From Cryptomeria japonica (Eukaryota > Streptophyta > Pinopsida > Cupressales > Cupressaceae): 64,000 nt of DNA. Of this stretch, positions 33,699-44,634 are shown piece by piece (position 1 is the stretch's first letter; every line of letters begins with the position of its first letter). The translations under genes were made by a program, and so were the position numbers. Location: assembly GCF_030272615.1 (NCBI RefSeq), contig NC_081408.1, positions 406,734,889 to 406,798,888 on the forward strand, written 5' to 3'. The notes beneath the pieces were generated by a model. The model ran no database searches, had not been told where the DNA came from, and saw only the letters and a program-made list of their open reading frames with translations.

Positions 33699-33849
33699 TT
33701 TTTTATTAAAAAAGTAGTGAGAATGAGGGCACTGACCCTTTACATAGCAGAACTATTAACGAGACCATAGTGCAAAAATTAGCACTATAACAGCATTAAC
33801 ATTAATAGAACTATAACAGCAATAACGAGACCAAGTCTTTGAAAATAAA

Positions 33850-34980
33850 AAACAGCAAGCAGAAAACACAAAAAACAAACTACAGGGTCACCTTTCGCAC
33901 CCCAGTGGCATCAATGACACTATTCCATTCAATAAATAGGAACTTATACATGTCCTTAGCCTCTTGCTTCTCCTCCTCCATGTCCCCAGTTCATTCCCTC
34001 AGCATAGAGAGGGTGAGCGTCGAGCAATGTAAGATCTGCAGATAAAATTTGTTAAGGCCCACAATTTGGGCGTCTGTGGCCTCCAGCTTGCTCTTGAGCC
34101 AACTAAATCATCCATGATAGCCTACAGTTCAAGCACAGGGCATAGGTTCTCAATCTTCTGCATGATGTCCAACACGTTTGTGCGCAACATTTCCATTTGC
34201 TCTAGGGTAGGGACACCCTGGAAGTTCACAGTAGCCTTGTCATCCACAGTCTTATCCATTGCCTTGGCCACATCTTCAACACGGGAACAGCCGATATCAG
34301 TGCACAGGCCCATCAGAGGAATAGAGTTCATCACCTGTTTTGCCATCTTTAAATTTGAGTCCAAGTCACCAGAGTCCAGGGCTTTAGTATCAAAATTTTC
34401 CTCACCCGTGACACCCACAGTGCCCATGCTCATAGGGGCCCTATCCTTAACATCAATAGAGTCTTGGGCTTGCATCTCAAAATTGCCCTTGCCAACAGCA
34501 CCAACAGTGACCAAATCTATGGGGTCTCTATTCATATCTGCTTTAGCAACATCCTCACTCGGGGGGGCCCATAGTGGTTTTAGGGTCCTCTCCCTCCTTG
34601 TCCTCCTTCGAGTCAATAGTTTCAATCATAGGGGTTCTTTTTATGCAAGCTTTTGAAAGCTAATCTAGAGGATCTCCTTTTTACCTCAGAATCAAGGGAA
34701 GGGTTGTCATTCTCAGCATCCTCAAAAGACGAATTGTCTTCAAAGGAAATACGTTTGAGTTTAACAAGGGTTTTTCCTTTACCCTTGGATAGGGAGCGGG
34801 AAACATTGGGAGAGGCAGATAGAGTCAAGCTGGGAGAGACCGCAGATAAAGAAACAGTGGAGGCAAAAGCGGGCAAAGACATGGAGAAGTTGGTTGTAGC
34901 AAAGCCTTCATGCGGAAATTGGAAAAATCTGGGGAAGGCCATAGAAAGGGTGGTAAGTTGCTGGGGAGTTGGCATAGGGC

Positions 34981-35014
<34 letters not shown>

Positions 35015-36157
35015 TCCGGGGGGGCAAAGGACCTCATGAAATTTATACATCCTGTAAATGAGGCCCTGGTAAAGGAGGTAGGGCAACTTATCCCCATGCT
35101 TGGGGTCCATGGTGTCTTTAACAGAGCTTTCAATGGAATGCAGTAAATAAAAGGGCAGACAAAGCAAATCGTTATTGCAAAAATGAATCAGAAGGGGCAA
35201 ATGATAGTAGTAAAATACCTTGTGCATGCCCTCGAGAGTGAATTATTTCATCATCAAAAGGCAAATCATATTCCACGGGTGTTTAAGCTCTTCCCAAGCA
35301 AACCCACCCTGGAGTTTGACAGGTTCCTCACGATTGCGGAAGAAGTGTTTCAAGTCTTCGTTGTTGGCAACATGGCTAGTGTGCTTCGAACGTCGCCTAT
35401 CAAGGGCCAACTTCGTGGCTTGGGACATTGTTTCCTCAGAGACTTCGAAAGAAATGTCGCCCACTAAAACACGCCTCCCAGACTAAGACGAGGCAAAAGC
35501 AACCGAGAGCTTCTCATCATCGCCCTGCAAACATTCCAAAAAATCAGCGACCCCTCCTTCAACGTAGAAATTCTAGACCATGGGGTCATTCTTGAATTCA
35601 TCCACTTTGTTCGGTTCATAGCTAACTCTTTCACCCCCCATATCCTTCGCCAACAAAACTACTTTAGACATGAAAATATTTTCGCAGAGAAAATTGCAGA
35701 GACCCTTCAAGAAGCAAGCCGAGAAAAGACAATGGGAAGTGTGTGAGCCCGACGTCATTAAGTGAGACATGAAGTTGGGTGCATGGGAAAAATTTAAATC
35801 ACTTTTGGAAATGATTTCCTGGTTACGAGGCATGAAAAGCTAGCAAATACCGGCAGCAACCAACACGTTACCTTTCCAATCATACCTCATCATAATGCAG
35901 TAAGCCCAAAGGATTTTCCAACGAAGCAGCACGTCCTTCACCACCAGCTTGGCCAAATGAGTCACCACCACATCGGCATAAATCAAAGGAATATTCTCAT
36001 AATTTGAATTATGAAACCAACACCTCCGGACGACCCCAAGGGAAGAGAGGAGAGTAAGGAAAAAACTTGGCAATTGCTCAATTATTGATTGGAATTTTAG
36101 ATTTCTCTTCCTGAAGAAGTTAACATGGTTCGGGAGGGAATTATGGCTCCTCTGCAT
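33850..36157 (-). pseudogene. LINE E ORF3: novel LINE-encoded protein
   Basis: From 36157 to 34622 one frame of about 512 codons is open apart from four stops, followed by a frameshift and 34625-34122. In order: a diverged N-terminus (LRWKILWAYCIMMRYDW); GVADFLECLQGDDEKL; GDISFEVSEETMSQ; YFTLEG; KVFYYYHLPLLIHF; LPFYLLHSI; LYQGLIYRMYKFHEVL. A Ser/Leu stretch from a GA microsatellite is next, then a Ser/Phe/Pro-rich linker, a basic region (KGKGKTLVKLKRI; VKRRSSRLAFKS), and a probably helical end (EQMEMLRTNVLDIMQKIENL). The middle blocks align with LINE C ORF3. No enzyme motif is visible. The protein could bind nucleic acid, judging only from the basic stretches. Confidence 0.68.
34983..35014. 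repeat. (GA)n microsatellite inside LINE E ORF3
   Basis: An uninterrupted GA run on the + strand. In the ORF3 frame it encodes alternating Ser-Leu just after the CPPGTS block. LINE C lacks it at the matching place, where it reads FPPRTILVQNV. Confidence 0.9.
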
Positions 36158-39100
36158 CTCAAACCAAAAACATTTAGGTCGAGGGCCGCCAGGGCATCCG
36201 CCACTCTATTGCCTTCCCTATAGACATGCATAATTTTGAACGAATCAAGCTTAGAGATGAGCCTTAGGGTGTCCTTGATGGTTCCCTCAATGTTCTGATT
36301 AAGCCTATTCCACCCTTTGACAACATCAATGATGAGCTTAGAGTCACCCTCAATATCCATAATCTCGATTCCCATGGTGAGGGTGAGATGGATTCCCTAG
36401 GCTAAGGCCAATGCTTCAGCCTGATTAGAGGAATGCCCATTCAGGTTGCCCACATAATCAGAAACAAGGGCCCTCAAATAGGTTCTAATAACCTCTCCAC
36501 AGTAGCCAGACCCCCCCTGCCAGCAACATCAAAGTTGAGTTTGAAATGGGTGGTCGGAGGGGACCAGACCATGCTTTGCCTTAGGAGTCTCTTAGAGCAG
36601 TCAACAAGAGAGAATGAGGGGAGGATGTTCCAACATCTAGCAATTTCCCAGTCCTAGGTAGAGGGAGTTTTGGAGGCCAGCCAGGTTTTAGAAACAGAGA
36701 TATTCTCAAGAATCAACTTTAGGAATTGAGCAAACACAGTTTCCATAGAGGCCTCTTTGTCCCTGAATATCATGTCATTCCTCTCCTTCCAGATACTCTA
36801 GCTCACATGAGGGGGGATCTGCTTCCACAGTTTTTGGATAAGGGGGTTGGATGAGGGACCTCAAAACTCCTAGGACAAACTTAACAAGTTGTCATTCATA
36901 ATCCAACAGATATTGAGCTTGATGTATACCATCCCCCAAAGCTCTCGAAAAAAGACACAGTGGAGAAAGAGACTTTCCTCATCATTTTTGCAAAGGATGC
37001 ATCTATTAGGTAATTGGAATTCCCGCTTGACCAAATTGGCTTGGATCAAAATTTTGATGAGGAGAGAAGTCCACCAAAAGAAATTGACCTTGGGGATGAG
37101 TTGGGGATTCTAGACCTCTTTCTAGATAGAGGTGTTATCAAGTTCTCTTAGAAATATTTTGTAGGCAGTTCTGATAGAGAAGTCCCCAGAAGCGTCCCAC
37201 TTCCAAATGAATCTATCTTCCCTAGGAGAAAGGGGGAGAAAGGTGTCAGCCAAGAGCTTCTGAAGCTCTCTAGCAGCAGGGAGGAGGAAGGGATGATCAA
37301 TGCAGCAGTCCTCCAAAGCCCTCCAAGTGTTGTTGATGAAATAATCACAAACCCTTTCTCCAAAGAAACTTTTGGTAGCATCTTGGAGCCTTCTAAGGGA
37401 GGGGGAGGAAGCAAGGGGATTCTCTCTCAACTAGCAATCCTCCCAGAAGAGAATATTACTTCCATTTCCACTAAGCCACCTTATACCATGGGATAAAGGG
37501 TCCCTACAACTCAAAATGTTGTTCCAAATTTTGGAACCCCTAGGGAGGCCCTCCTCTTTTAGAATAGAGGAAAAATCCCCATTACCTAGGTATTTAGCCC
37601 TGATGATCCTGCTCCAATCCGCATCCTTATTCAAAATCTTCCAGGGAGTTTTGGTCATAAGGGCCTTATTGAACCTGGAGATCTTGTGGGTTCCCAACCC
37701 ACCCATGGCCTTAGGGAGACAAACTGTGTCCCAGCCCACCAAAGCGAGCCTCTTCTTTTCTTCCATCCCCGTCCAAAGGAAATTATTTTGGATATTCTCT
37801 AGCTTAGCAGCCATAGCCGCAAAAATCTTAAAAAGGGAGAGGAAATACACGGGGATCCCCTAAAGGGAGGAGGAGAGCAGCTGCAATTTCCCAGCACTAC
37901 TAAGGAATCTACCTTTCCAACTAGCCAACTTCTTCTGCATTCTTTCAAGGATAGAGATCCAGAAGGAATTAGAGACATCTTTGACAGTCAAAGGGAGACC
38001 AAGGTAGGTGCTAGGGAGAGAGGCCCTTTGACAACCACGGATTCTGCAAACTTTATCTTGGAGTTGAACATGAGTGTGAAAGAAGTAAATGCTTCTCTTC
38101 TTATAGTTAATGTGTTGATTAGAGGTCTGAGCATAAGAGTTAAGAAAAGATTTTCAAGTCGTGGCTTCCAACACAGAGGAGATACCAAAGAGAATAGTGT
38201 CATCGACAAACTGTTGCAAAACATTAGGAGGCATCGTAGAGGTGGGTTTGATGCCCAGGAGAGCTCCTCTATTAACCATGGAGTTCAAATTAGAAGCCAA
38301 CACTTCAGCAAGGATGATGAAAAGGTAAGGGGAGAGAAGATCCCCTTGTCTCAGACCTCTGGAGGCCCTGAACTTCTCTAGGGGGCTCCCATTGAGAAGC
38401 ACAAAGTAGGTGACCATAGATATGCATTCCCTAATAAGTTTAATGAGTTTATCTCCAAACCCCATTGTCTTCAGAACTTTGAAGAGAAAGTTCTAGTTGA
38501 CTCTATCATAAGTCTTAGAGATATCAAGCTTGAGCACCATCCTCGGTTGATGGCACTTATCCACGGAATGAATTATCTCATTAGTACAGATGGTCGCATC
38601 AAGAATCTGTCTACTAGGGACAAAACCTTTCTAGGTAGGGCTAATCAGAGAGTCTAGGAAAGTTTTGAGCCTATTAACAAGAACTTTGTTGAAGATTTTA
38701 TAAATAGTTTTGCAAAGACTGATAGGGCGGAAGTCCTTGAGACCAGTCGCCTTCTGCACTTTAGGGACAAGGGCAATGAAGGTGTTATTGAGCTTGTTGA
38801 GAAGCCTTCTAGATCTGAAAAAATCCCTAGTGGCAAGAATAACATCAGGGCACACCACATCCCAGAAATCTTGGAAAAAAGTCGGGGGGAAACCATCAGG
38901 ACCCAGGGCTTTGAAGGAACCCATAGAAAAAACAACGGACTTGACTTCCTCCTCAGAAAAAGGGGCCAAAATGAGGTTGTTGTCTTCCATCGAGAGGGGG
39001 GGCAAGAGGTAGTTGAGAAGATCCTCCCCAGCAAGGGCCCCAGAGTGACCATCCTCCCTAAACAAAGTGGCAAAATAGTTAGTAGACAGTCTGCCCAAAC

Positions 39101-39755
39101 TGTCCTCATCTTTGACCTCTTGATTGTTATCATCCAAGAGGGAGGAGATGTGGTTTCTTCACCTGTGGATAATAGAAAATTTTTGAAAGAAAATTGTATT
39201 CTTCTCACCCTCTTTGAGCCGTTGTACCCGAGATTTATGTTTCCAGTAGAGTTCTTCTTTGTGGAAGTTCTTCTTCCATTTTTTACGGAGAGCAGCCTCC
39301 TCCATATGAGTAGCTTCAAGGAAGTCATCTTGATCAATGCGCTCTTGGATAACTATCAGTTTACTATTGAGATCCTTTTTTTGCCTAAAGATGTCCCCGA
39401 AGGCATATTTATTCCAACCCCAGACATTCCTTTTGATCAAATCGAGCTTCTAGGCAATCCAGAACATAGGTGTACCAGGGATGTAGGTGCTCCAGCATCT
39501 TTTGATGCAAACCTTGAACTCCGGATGAGAATTCCACAAAATTTCATACCTAAAAGGATAATTTTTCCTTACAGAATTCCTGGTGCTCCAAAGGAGAAGG
39601 GGGTTGTGATCAGAGACCGTTTTGGGGAGGGCTGTGAGCTTCAAGGAAGGACCAATTCCCCAATTGCCCGAGATGAGAAATCTATCAAGTCTGACCTGAA
39701 TAAGATCCTTTCCCTTCCTAAGATTGGACCAAGTGAATTTTTGCCCCGTTAGTTC
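36097..39755 (-). pseudogene. LINE E ORF2, 3' part: late endonuclease, RT, zinc-binding, RNase H
   Basis: This continues from the element B insertion with ELTGQKFTWSNLRKGKDLIQ and VRLDRFLIS, then SDHNPLLL (end of endonuclease). RT contains LGPDGFPPTFFQDFW, FRPISLCKTIYKIFNK, SRGLRQGDLLSPYLF and the catalytic QQFVDDTILFG near 38200. The thumb and connection region (37850-37122) includes WLSGNGSNILFWEDC. The zinc-binding domain near 37000 reads REFQLPNRCILCKNDEES. RNase H starts near 36540 (FKLNFDVAG) and ends HVYREGNRVADALAALD near 36190. Scattered stops and frameshifts. It is closely similar to LINE C ORF2 throughout. Confidence 0.86.
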
Positions 39756-40010
39756 TGTTGGAACCCTAAAATTTGCAATTTTTAGAATTCCAAATTCCAA
39801 GACAAGGAGGAAGAAAAATTGCTCCTTGTCTTGGAATTTGGAATTCTAAAAATTGCAAATTTTAGGGTTCCAACAGAACTAACGGGGCAAAAATTCACTT
39901 GGTCCAATCTTAGGAAGGGAAAGGATCTTATTCAGGTCAGACTTGATAGATTTCTCATCTCGGGCAATTGGGGAATTGGTCCTTCCTTGAAGCTCACTGC
40001 CCTCCCCGAA
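39621..40010. repeat. Near-perfect 189-bp inverted repeat (fold-back)
   Basis: Left arm 39621-39809, 12-base loop 39810-39821, right arm 39822-40010. The arms pair base for base with about two mismatches and no indels. Each arm contains 54 bases of the end of element B, the 5-base target duplication (agttc left; gaact 39876-39880 right), and about 130 bases of flanking LINE E ORF2. It must therefore have formed after element B inserted, and recently. Confidence 0.93.
39751..39755. repeat. Left target-site duplication agttc of element B
   Basis: Identical to 41187-41191. Excising B with one copy restores the LINE E ORF2 reading frame. Confidence 0.88.
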
Positions 40011-41186
40011 AAGGTACAAGTAATATATTTTATATTTGTTGCACAATATGAAACCATAACATAAACACAATAATGGGCATAAAAAATGGAGTGTGAAGCA
40101 CCAAAGGGGGTATTTACATCATTTAAAGACCATTTATCCATTATATACCCATAAAATAGCCTTAAAATACCTCTAATATGCCTAAACAACTTGTAAAGTG
40201 ACAATTAATTACATAAACTAAGGCAATTTCGGGATTTGGAATTATTTTTATTTAAAAGGGGGGTGTCTTTTCACCCAAAGGGGTATGAAAACCATTCAAA
40301 CACATATATATGTGTGATGTAAAATGTAAAAAAGAAAAAAAAAGAATAGAGATAGAAGAGGTGGAGGCAATTTTGTACTTTTAAACTTTTTATCAAAAAT
40401 AACCAGTTGCATTTTCTTTCTCATATGTGCTGAGAGTTAACATATTTTTAGAAGGAAGTTGCTTATGATATTATCTAAAAGTGGATAAGGTTATTCGTGT
40501 TCTTCCAGTAAAATTTTGTGTTTTATATTGTAGATTTGGATCAAAAAGATTTACTCGCGAATTGTAATTGTTCCTTGTATTTCTTCCTTGGATGGTCTCT
40601 TAAAAGTTAGGGTTAAATTCATTCAAGCACTTTACAATATAGACATTGAAGTAGAGCTCATAAGAAACAGTAACTGACAGACTCATCGAGAGGTGGTGGG
40701 ATTAAAAACTGTCTCATAAGTTTACACAATAAGTCCTGAAGAAATATAAGACTCTGTAGCCCAAATAAGAGGAAAGGCACTGGTCATTTGTAAACAAACC
40801 CTTTAACCATACCAATTACCCTTTACTTTTAAGCTTTAGGATTAGTAGAGTAGGTATAGTAAGGTAATTTAGCCAAAGTGTAACATATATACCTTTGTAA
40901 GATACATAGATCAATACACACATCTGAAATCAATCTGTTTGAGAAACTTATGCCATTCTGAGACTAGGAGATATCAGATTAAGACACTAAATCTGCTATA
41001 AAAAGCATTAGTTGAAGGAACAACTAGTGAGTAGGTATACCCGCCTAGGTCTTGCAGAACCTAAAGTGAGAGAGTTAGTAACCAAATAGGTTCACTCTAT
41101 AAGTTGGCCAAGTCAATTGGAGGGTTTGATCATAGGAGTTGGCATTTCCTTAGAACCCATCCAATCTGTTGATTTGAGACCCAACA
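39756..41186 (+). mobile_element. Element B: A5-related insertion with internal fold-back
   Basis: Perfect 5-bp duplication agttc at 39751-39755 and 41187-41191; ends TGTTGGAACCC and ...GAGACCCAACA. The right ~900 bases match the A5 3' end, in the orientation expected if B lies opposite to A5. Positions 39822-40010 are an inverted copy of the left end plus flanking LINE DNA, so part of the original left side or interior was replaced. No coding sequence of its own remains; an apparent + strand ORF at 39819-40064 is inverted LINE coding sequence. It could also be viewed as a solo LTR, but the A5 relative lacks a second copy. Confidence 0.75.
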
Positions 41187-41191
41187 AGTTC
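41187..41191. repeat. Right target-site duplication agttc of element B
   Basis: Partner of 39751-39755, directly after the terminal CCCAACA. Confidence 0.88.
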
Positions 41192-41716
41192 CACATCCAT
41201 TAACCCATTCCTACCAATGAAGTCGGCAAGATCAGTCATGCTATCAAAGTAGTGCGGGAGGCCCCCCAACTTCTCAGAGGGGAACAGAGGAGAGTTGAAA
41301 TCACCCGCGATCAACCAGTGGGAATTGGCATTATTTTGTGTTAGAGCAGTTATGTCATTCCAGAGATTTAGTCTACCTGACCTGACATTGGGGGCATATA
41401 CATTAATGAGAAGGCAGGAGTCCATCAGGGAAGAGAGTTTAGAGACCAAAAGGTTGGCAGAGGAGGAGAGAAGACTGCTAGATAAATGGGAGGGGTCCCA
41501 CATGGTAACCAAGCCAACAGAGGCTCCAGTAGCATCACTGATAACGAACTTAGCACCAGACCAAATTTTTCTAGCAACAAGGGAAAAGGAAGACATAGAC
41601 ATCTTAACTTCTTGGAGGAGAAGGATCATAATTTTATTTTCAAAAATACAATTCTTAAGAGCATATTGTTTTTGGGGGTTGTTGAGGCCCCTCATATTCC
41701 ATGAGAGGACCTTCGT
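41187..41716 (-). pseudogene. LINE E ORF2, 5' part: endonuclease N-terminus
   Basis: The reading at 41716 is TKVLSWNMRGLNNP, where the initiator ATG of other copies is ACG. This is consistent with loss of the start. It continues open to the insertion: IMILLLQEVKMSMSSF, GASVGLVTMWDPS, LLINVYAPNVRSG and the catalytic IAGDFNSPLFPSEKLGG, ending NGLMDVEL at element B. The first 25 bases overlap the end of ORF1 in another frame, so translation of ORF2 in the family may involve reinitiation or frameshifting; that is inference. Confidence 0.85.
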
Positions 41717-42330
41717 TTCTTACCTTTCATGGACGTATCCCTTGTTGCTTCCTTATGTCTCGATAGTCTCTGCAATGGTCGGCCCGCTTTAAGGTCTGTC
41801 CCCACATCAGGCTTTGCATTCCTAGTTTTGCGTCTCTGAGTAATCCAACCCTCATCAACAGGAGTCTTGTAATCGTTGGATGAAGCACCAAGTACACCAA
41901 GAGAGGGGATACCCTGGTGTGGAGTGGGATGAGTTAACACCGTCGGGGAGCGAGCCATCTCCGGGGCAAGAATGGGCCCCCTCGCAATCTCACCATCTTC
42001 CAATTGATCAACCGGTGAAACCGAGCTGGCCAACAGGGAGATGCATTGTTCCTTCAAGGCCGACTTAGAGGCATCGTCCACATTCTTTGCAGGAGATTTG
42101 AGAAGGTTGATAATACTCTCAGCAAAGGGATACTCTTCCATAATCGGGTCATCAACTGCTGGGGGAGGTAGATTCGGGCCAAAAGTAGGAGCCACAACAT
42201 GCCCCACTATTGGGCCATTATGCTTGGGAGGAACATTTGGCATAGGACATTCATCCAGGGCCAGGACCTTAAGCTTAAGAGGCAAGGGAGTCGGAGCGTT
42301 GCATTGAGAAATAATATGATTGGTAGACAC
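41692..42330 (-). pseudogene. LINE E ORF1, C-terminal remnant
   Basis: An open frame of 212 codons without the DUF4283 core or a zinc knuckle, matching only the proline-rich tail of LINE C ORF1. Shared motifs are QLEDGEIARG, DEGWITQRRKTRNAK and GRPLQRLSR. Its ATG at 42330 is therefore internal. The element is truncated near here, a normal outcome of incomplete target-primed reverse transcription. Its stop overlaps the ORF2 start by 25 bases. Confidence 0.7.
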
Positions 42331-43689
42331 ATTTGGTTCTTCATCTAATTTTCATTAGCAAATATGTCATTATTTATTTTTATTGAGATCGGGATACATC
42401 AAGCTAATAAATAATTTTTTTCCTTGTGATTCGAACATAAATACAATAAGAAGAAAGCATATCACTTTGTTTATCACTTGAAATATTGTGTCAAATGTCA
42501 AACAATCTATTGGAGTTGCAATTAGTGGTCAGTTTTAAGGAATTTCTCATTTCTTCTTTTGTCATATGGGTCCAAAAGTTAGAGAAGTCAACTCAATAAT
42601 AATCCTTACTATAATAATATTGTTTGTAGCTCATAGACAAGGACTATTTTAGATGTTGTAATTCCTTAGAAACACAACTATAAGGGTACATCGTTTTATG
42701 CATAGATTTTTTCTCCTTAATGGTTAATTGGTATGTTTCTTGAATATCATATGGATACTTGCAATTTCTTAATGATGGGGATGGTGAAAGCATTTAGATT
42801 ACTTTATAAATGTTGAATATACATAAGGTGATAGGAATTATTGCTTGTATAGGAGTAGAGATTGTATAGTAAGTTTATATTAAGTAGGCAACAATGTTAG
42901 GTCTTGTCCTTCTATGTTTTAATGGTCTTACCTCTCCTTTCCAATCTTATGCATTCCTCGTTCATCTTTGAAAACTTATTAGTTGACTACTGTATGATTG
43001 ATCCAATAAAAGTAATGATATGATTCGTCATTTTGATCATGTATCTAATAATCTATTGACCTTGTGTTGAATATCTAGACTAGTATATAGCTTGCAGGTG
43101 CAGGTATGGAAAGAAAGGCAAATACGTAACAGAGAATTGCTAGAGCAACTTGAGTGCAAAGAAGTTACATTTATTTGTAATAAGAACATTTATGTTATTG
43201 TATAAAATTTAATCTTGGTTGGAATGATAACCTGCTATATTTACCTATTGCTTGTAGTTTTACAAATACATTATATTATGATATAAAAATGTATATTGCA
43301 ATTGTATTATGTTTGGTGTAATTTATTTATGTTTTGTTGTATCTCTCAAGTGTCTACATTATAGGCATTGCAGTTCCATTTAAATGTTTTGTTAAATGTG
43401 TTTAACGTTAAAAAATTTGTTAGTGTTGTGTTATGTACACTTGGATAAAAAGTGGGCATGACACATTGTATCTCAACTTTATTTTCATAGATCCATATTA
43501 TTTTTATCACCTTTGGCAGTGCTTTAGAGTCATTTCTGATATATATGGTGGCTTTAGCGATTGGCGTTTTTAATAGAAGTTTGCAGTGGTCATGACTTTG
43601 CCAGATCCGTGTTTGGCACTGCAACTGTTATCTTCTTGTGGAGTCATGTGAGGTCACTTCAATTTTCTACTATAAATCTGCACGCAGCT
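42331..43689. other. AT-rich gap before gypsy element 1, no gene
   Basis: About 1.4 kb of AT-rich sequence with only chance ORFs (for example 43346-43624 minus, no recognisable domain). No LTR ends were matched. Confidence 0.5.
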
Positions 43690-44634
43690 TGTAACAGCCC
43701 CTACGTGAGCTGCTACACCCCACGTATAGCCTTATAAAAGGCTACGTGAGGACTAAAAAACCTCACCTCTTACTTTTTATTTCCTATTTTTAGATTTTAG
43801 TTTTTAATTAATTTAGATTTCTTTAATTAGTTTAATTAATTTAGTTTTTAATTAATTTTTAATATAAATTAAATTAATTTAGATTAGATTTGTTTTTTAA
43901 ATTAGATATTTAATTAGTTTTTAATTAGTTTTTTAATTTTGTTAATTTAGATTTTTTAATTAGATTTTTAATTTCGTTAATTTAGATTTTTTTTAATTAG
44001 ATTTTAACCTATGTTAATTAGATCAGATTGTTGATTAATTATTTAATTAGAATAGTTTTTTAATATTTATTAATTCGATTAATCTTTAGTTTTTTGGTTA
44101 ATTAGATTTTTTTTTAATTCTAGTTAATTTGATTAGTCTTTAATTTTTTGTTAATTAGATTAGTCTATAATTTTTGCTAATTAGATTAATCTTTAATTTT
44201 GGTTAATTAGATTAGTTTTTAATTTAGATTTTAATTAGACTGGTTAATTTTTTGTTAATTAGATTAGTTAGTTTTTTTATTTTCAGACCTAGAGTATCCT
44301 TAGTCCTTGCATCAAACATCATTCATCCTCATGTCTCATTTAGGGTTTAGCTACACATCACTTTCCTATCGTATAGATCACATTTTTTGCATTAATCCTT
44401 TAGTAAATTCCCATCTCAATCATATCACATAGATTGCATTGATCCTTATCATATCCCAATCTCACCTTCCAATAACATAGTTTGCACCTTAATTTGTGCA
44501 TTGATCCTTAGTTACATCCTAATCTCACTCATATCATATAGTTTCCCCTTTGCACTTTAGGGTTTGCATCATACCTTGAGTCTCATTCATCATCATATCC
44601 ATAAACCTTAGGTCAAAGATCAGAACAATCGCCT
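43690..44634 (+). promoter_or_regulatory. LTR-like promoter and T-rich leader of gypsy 1
   Basis: Begins TGTAACAGCCCCTACG. A TATA box (TATAAAA, 43733-43739) sits inside a small inverted repeat (tagccttataaaaggcta). From 43800 to 44280 follow many copies of ttaattagattt-type words (low-complexity A/T), then a leader with tcatcatatc-like repeats to the gag ATG at 44635. No primer-binding site resembling the gypsy 2 site was found before gag. Confidence 0.45.

Larger units (their letters stand above)
33699..42330 (-). mobile_element. LINE E: L1-type LINE with three ORFs, 5'-truncated
   Basis: Minus-strand relative of LINE C. ORF1 (42330-41692) begins inside the C-terminal half of the protein, so the copy is 5'-truncated. 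ORF2 runs 41716-36097 and ORF3 36157 to about 33850. The 3' end is a six-T run at 33699-33704, followed on the + strand by sequence resembling the LINE C 3' end. Element B (39756-41186) interrupts the endonuclease domain with a perfect 5-bp duplication, and joining the flanks restores LMDVELTGQKFTWSNL. No LINE target-site duplication was found. Confidence 0.83.

Noticed and set aside
38871-39752. A 293-codon open frame on the + strand
   Set aside because: It lies antisense to LINE E ORF2, which has strong RT and endonuclease motifs on the minus strand. Its translation has no domain features.
39756-39875. A 54-bp perfect hairpin that could be a MITE or microRNA precursor
   Set aside because: It is the centre of the larger fold-back that extends into flanking LINE DNA, so it is a rearrangement product rather than an element or gene in its own right.
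39819-40064. Plus-strand ORF with LINE endonuclease-like sequence, suggesting a second LINE
   Set aside because: It is the inverted copy of 39621-39809 produced by the fold-back, not an independent LINE.
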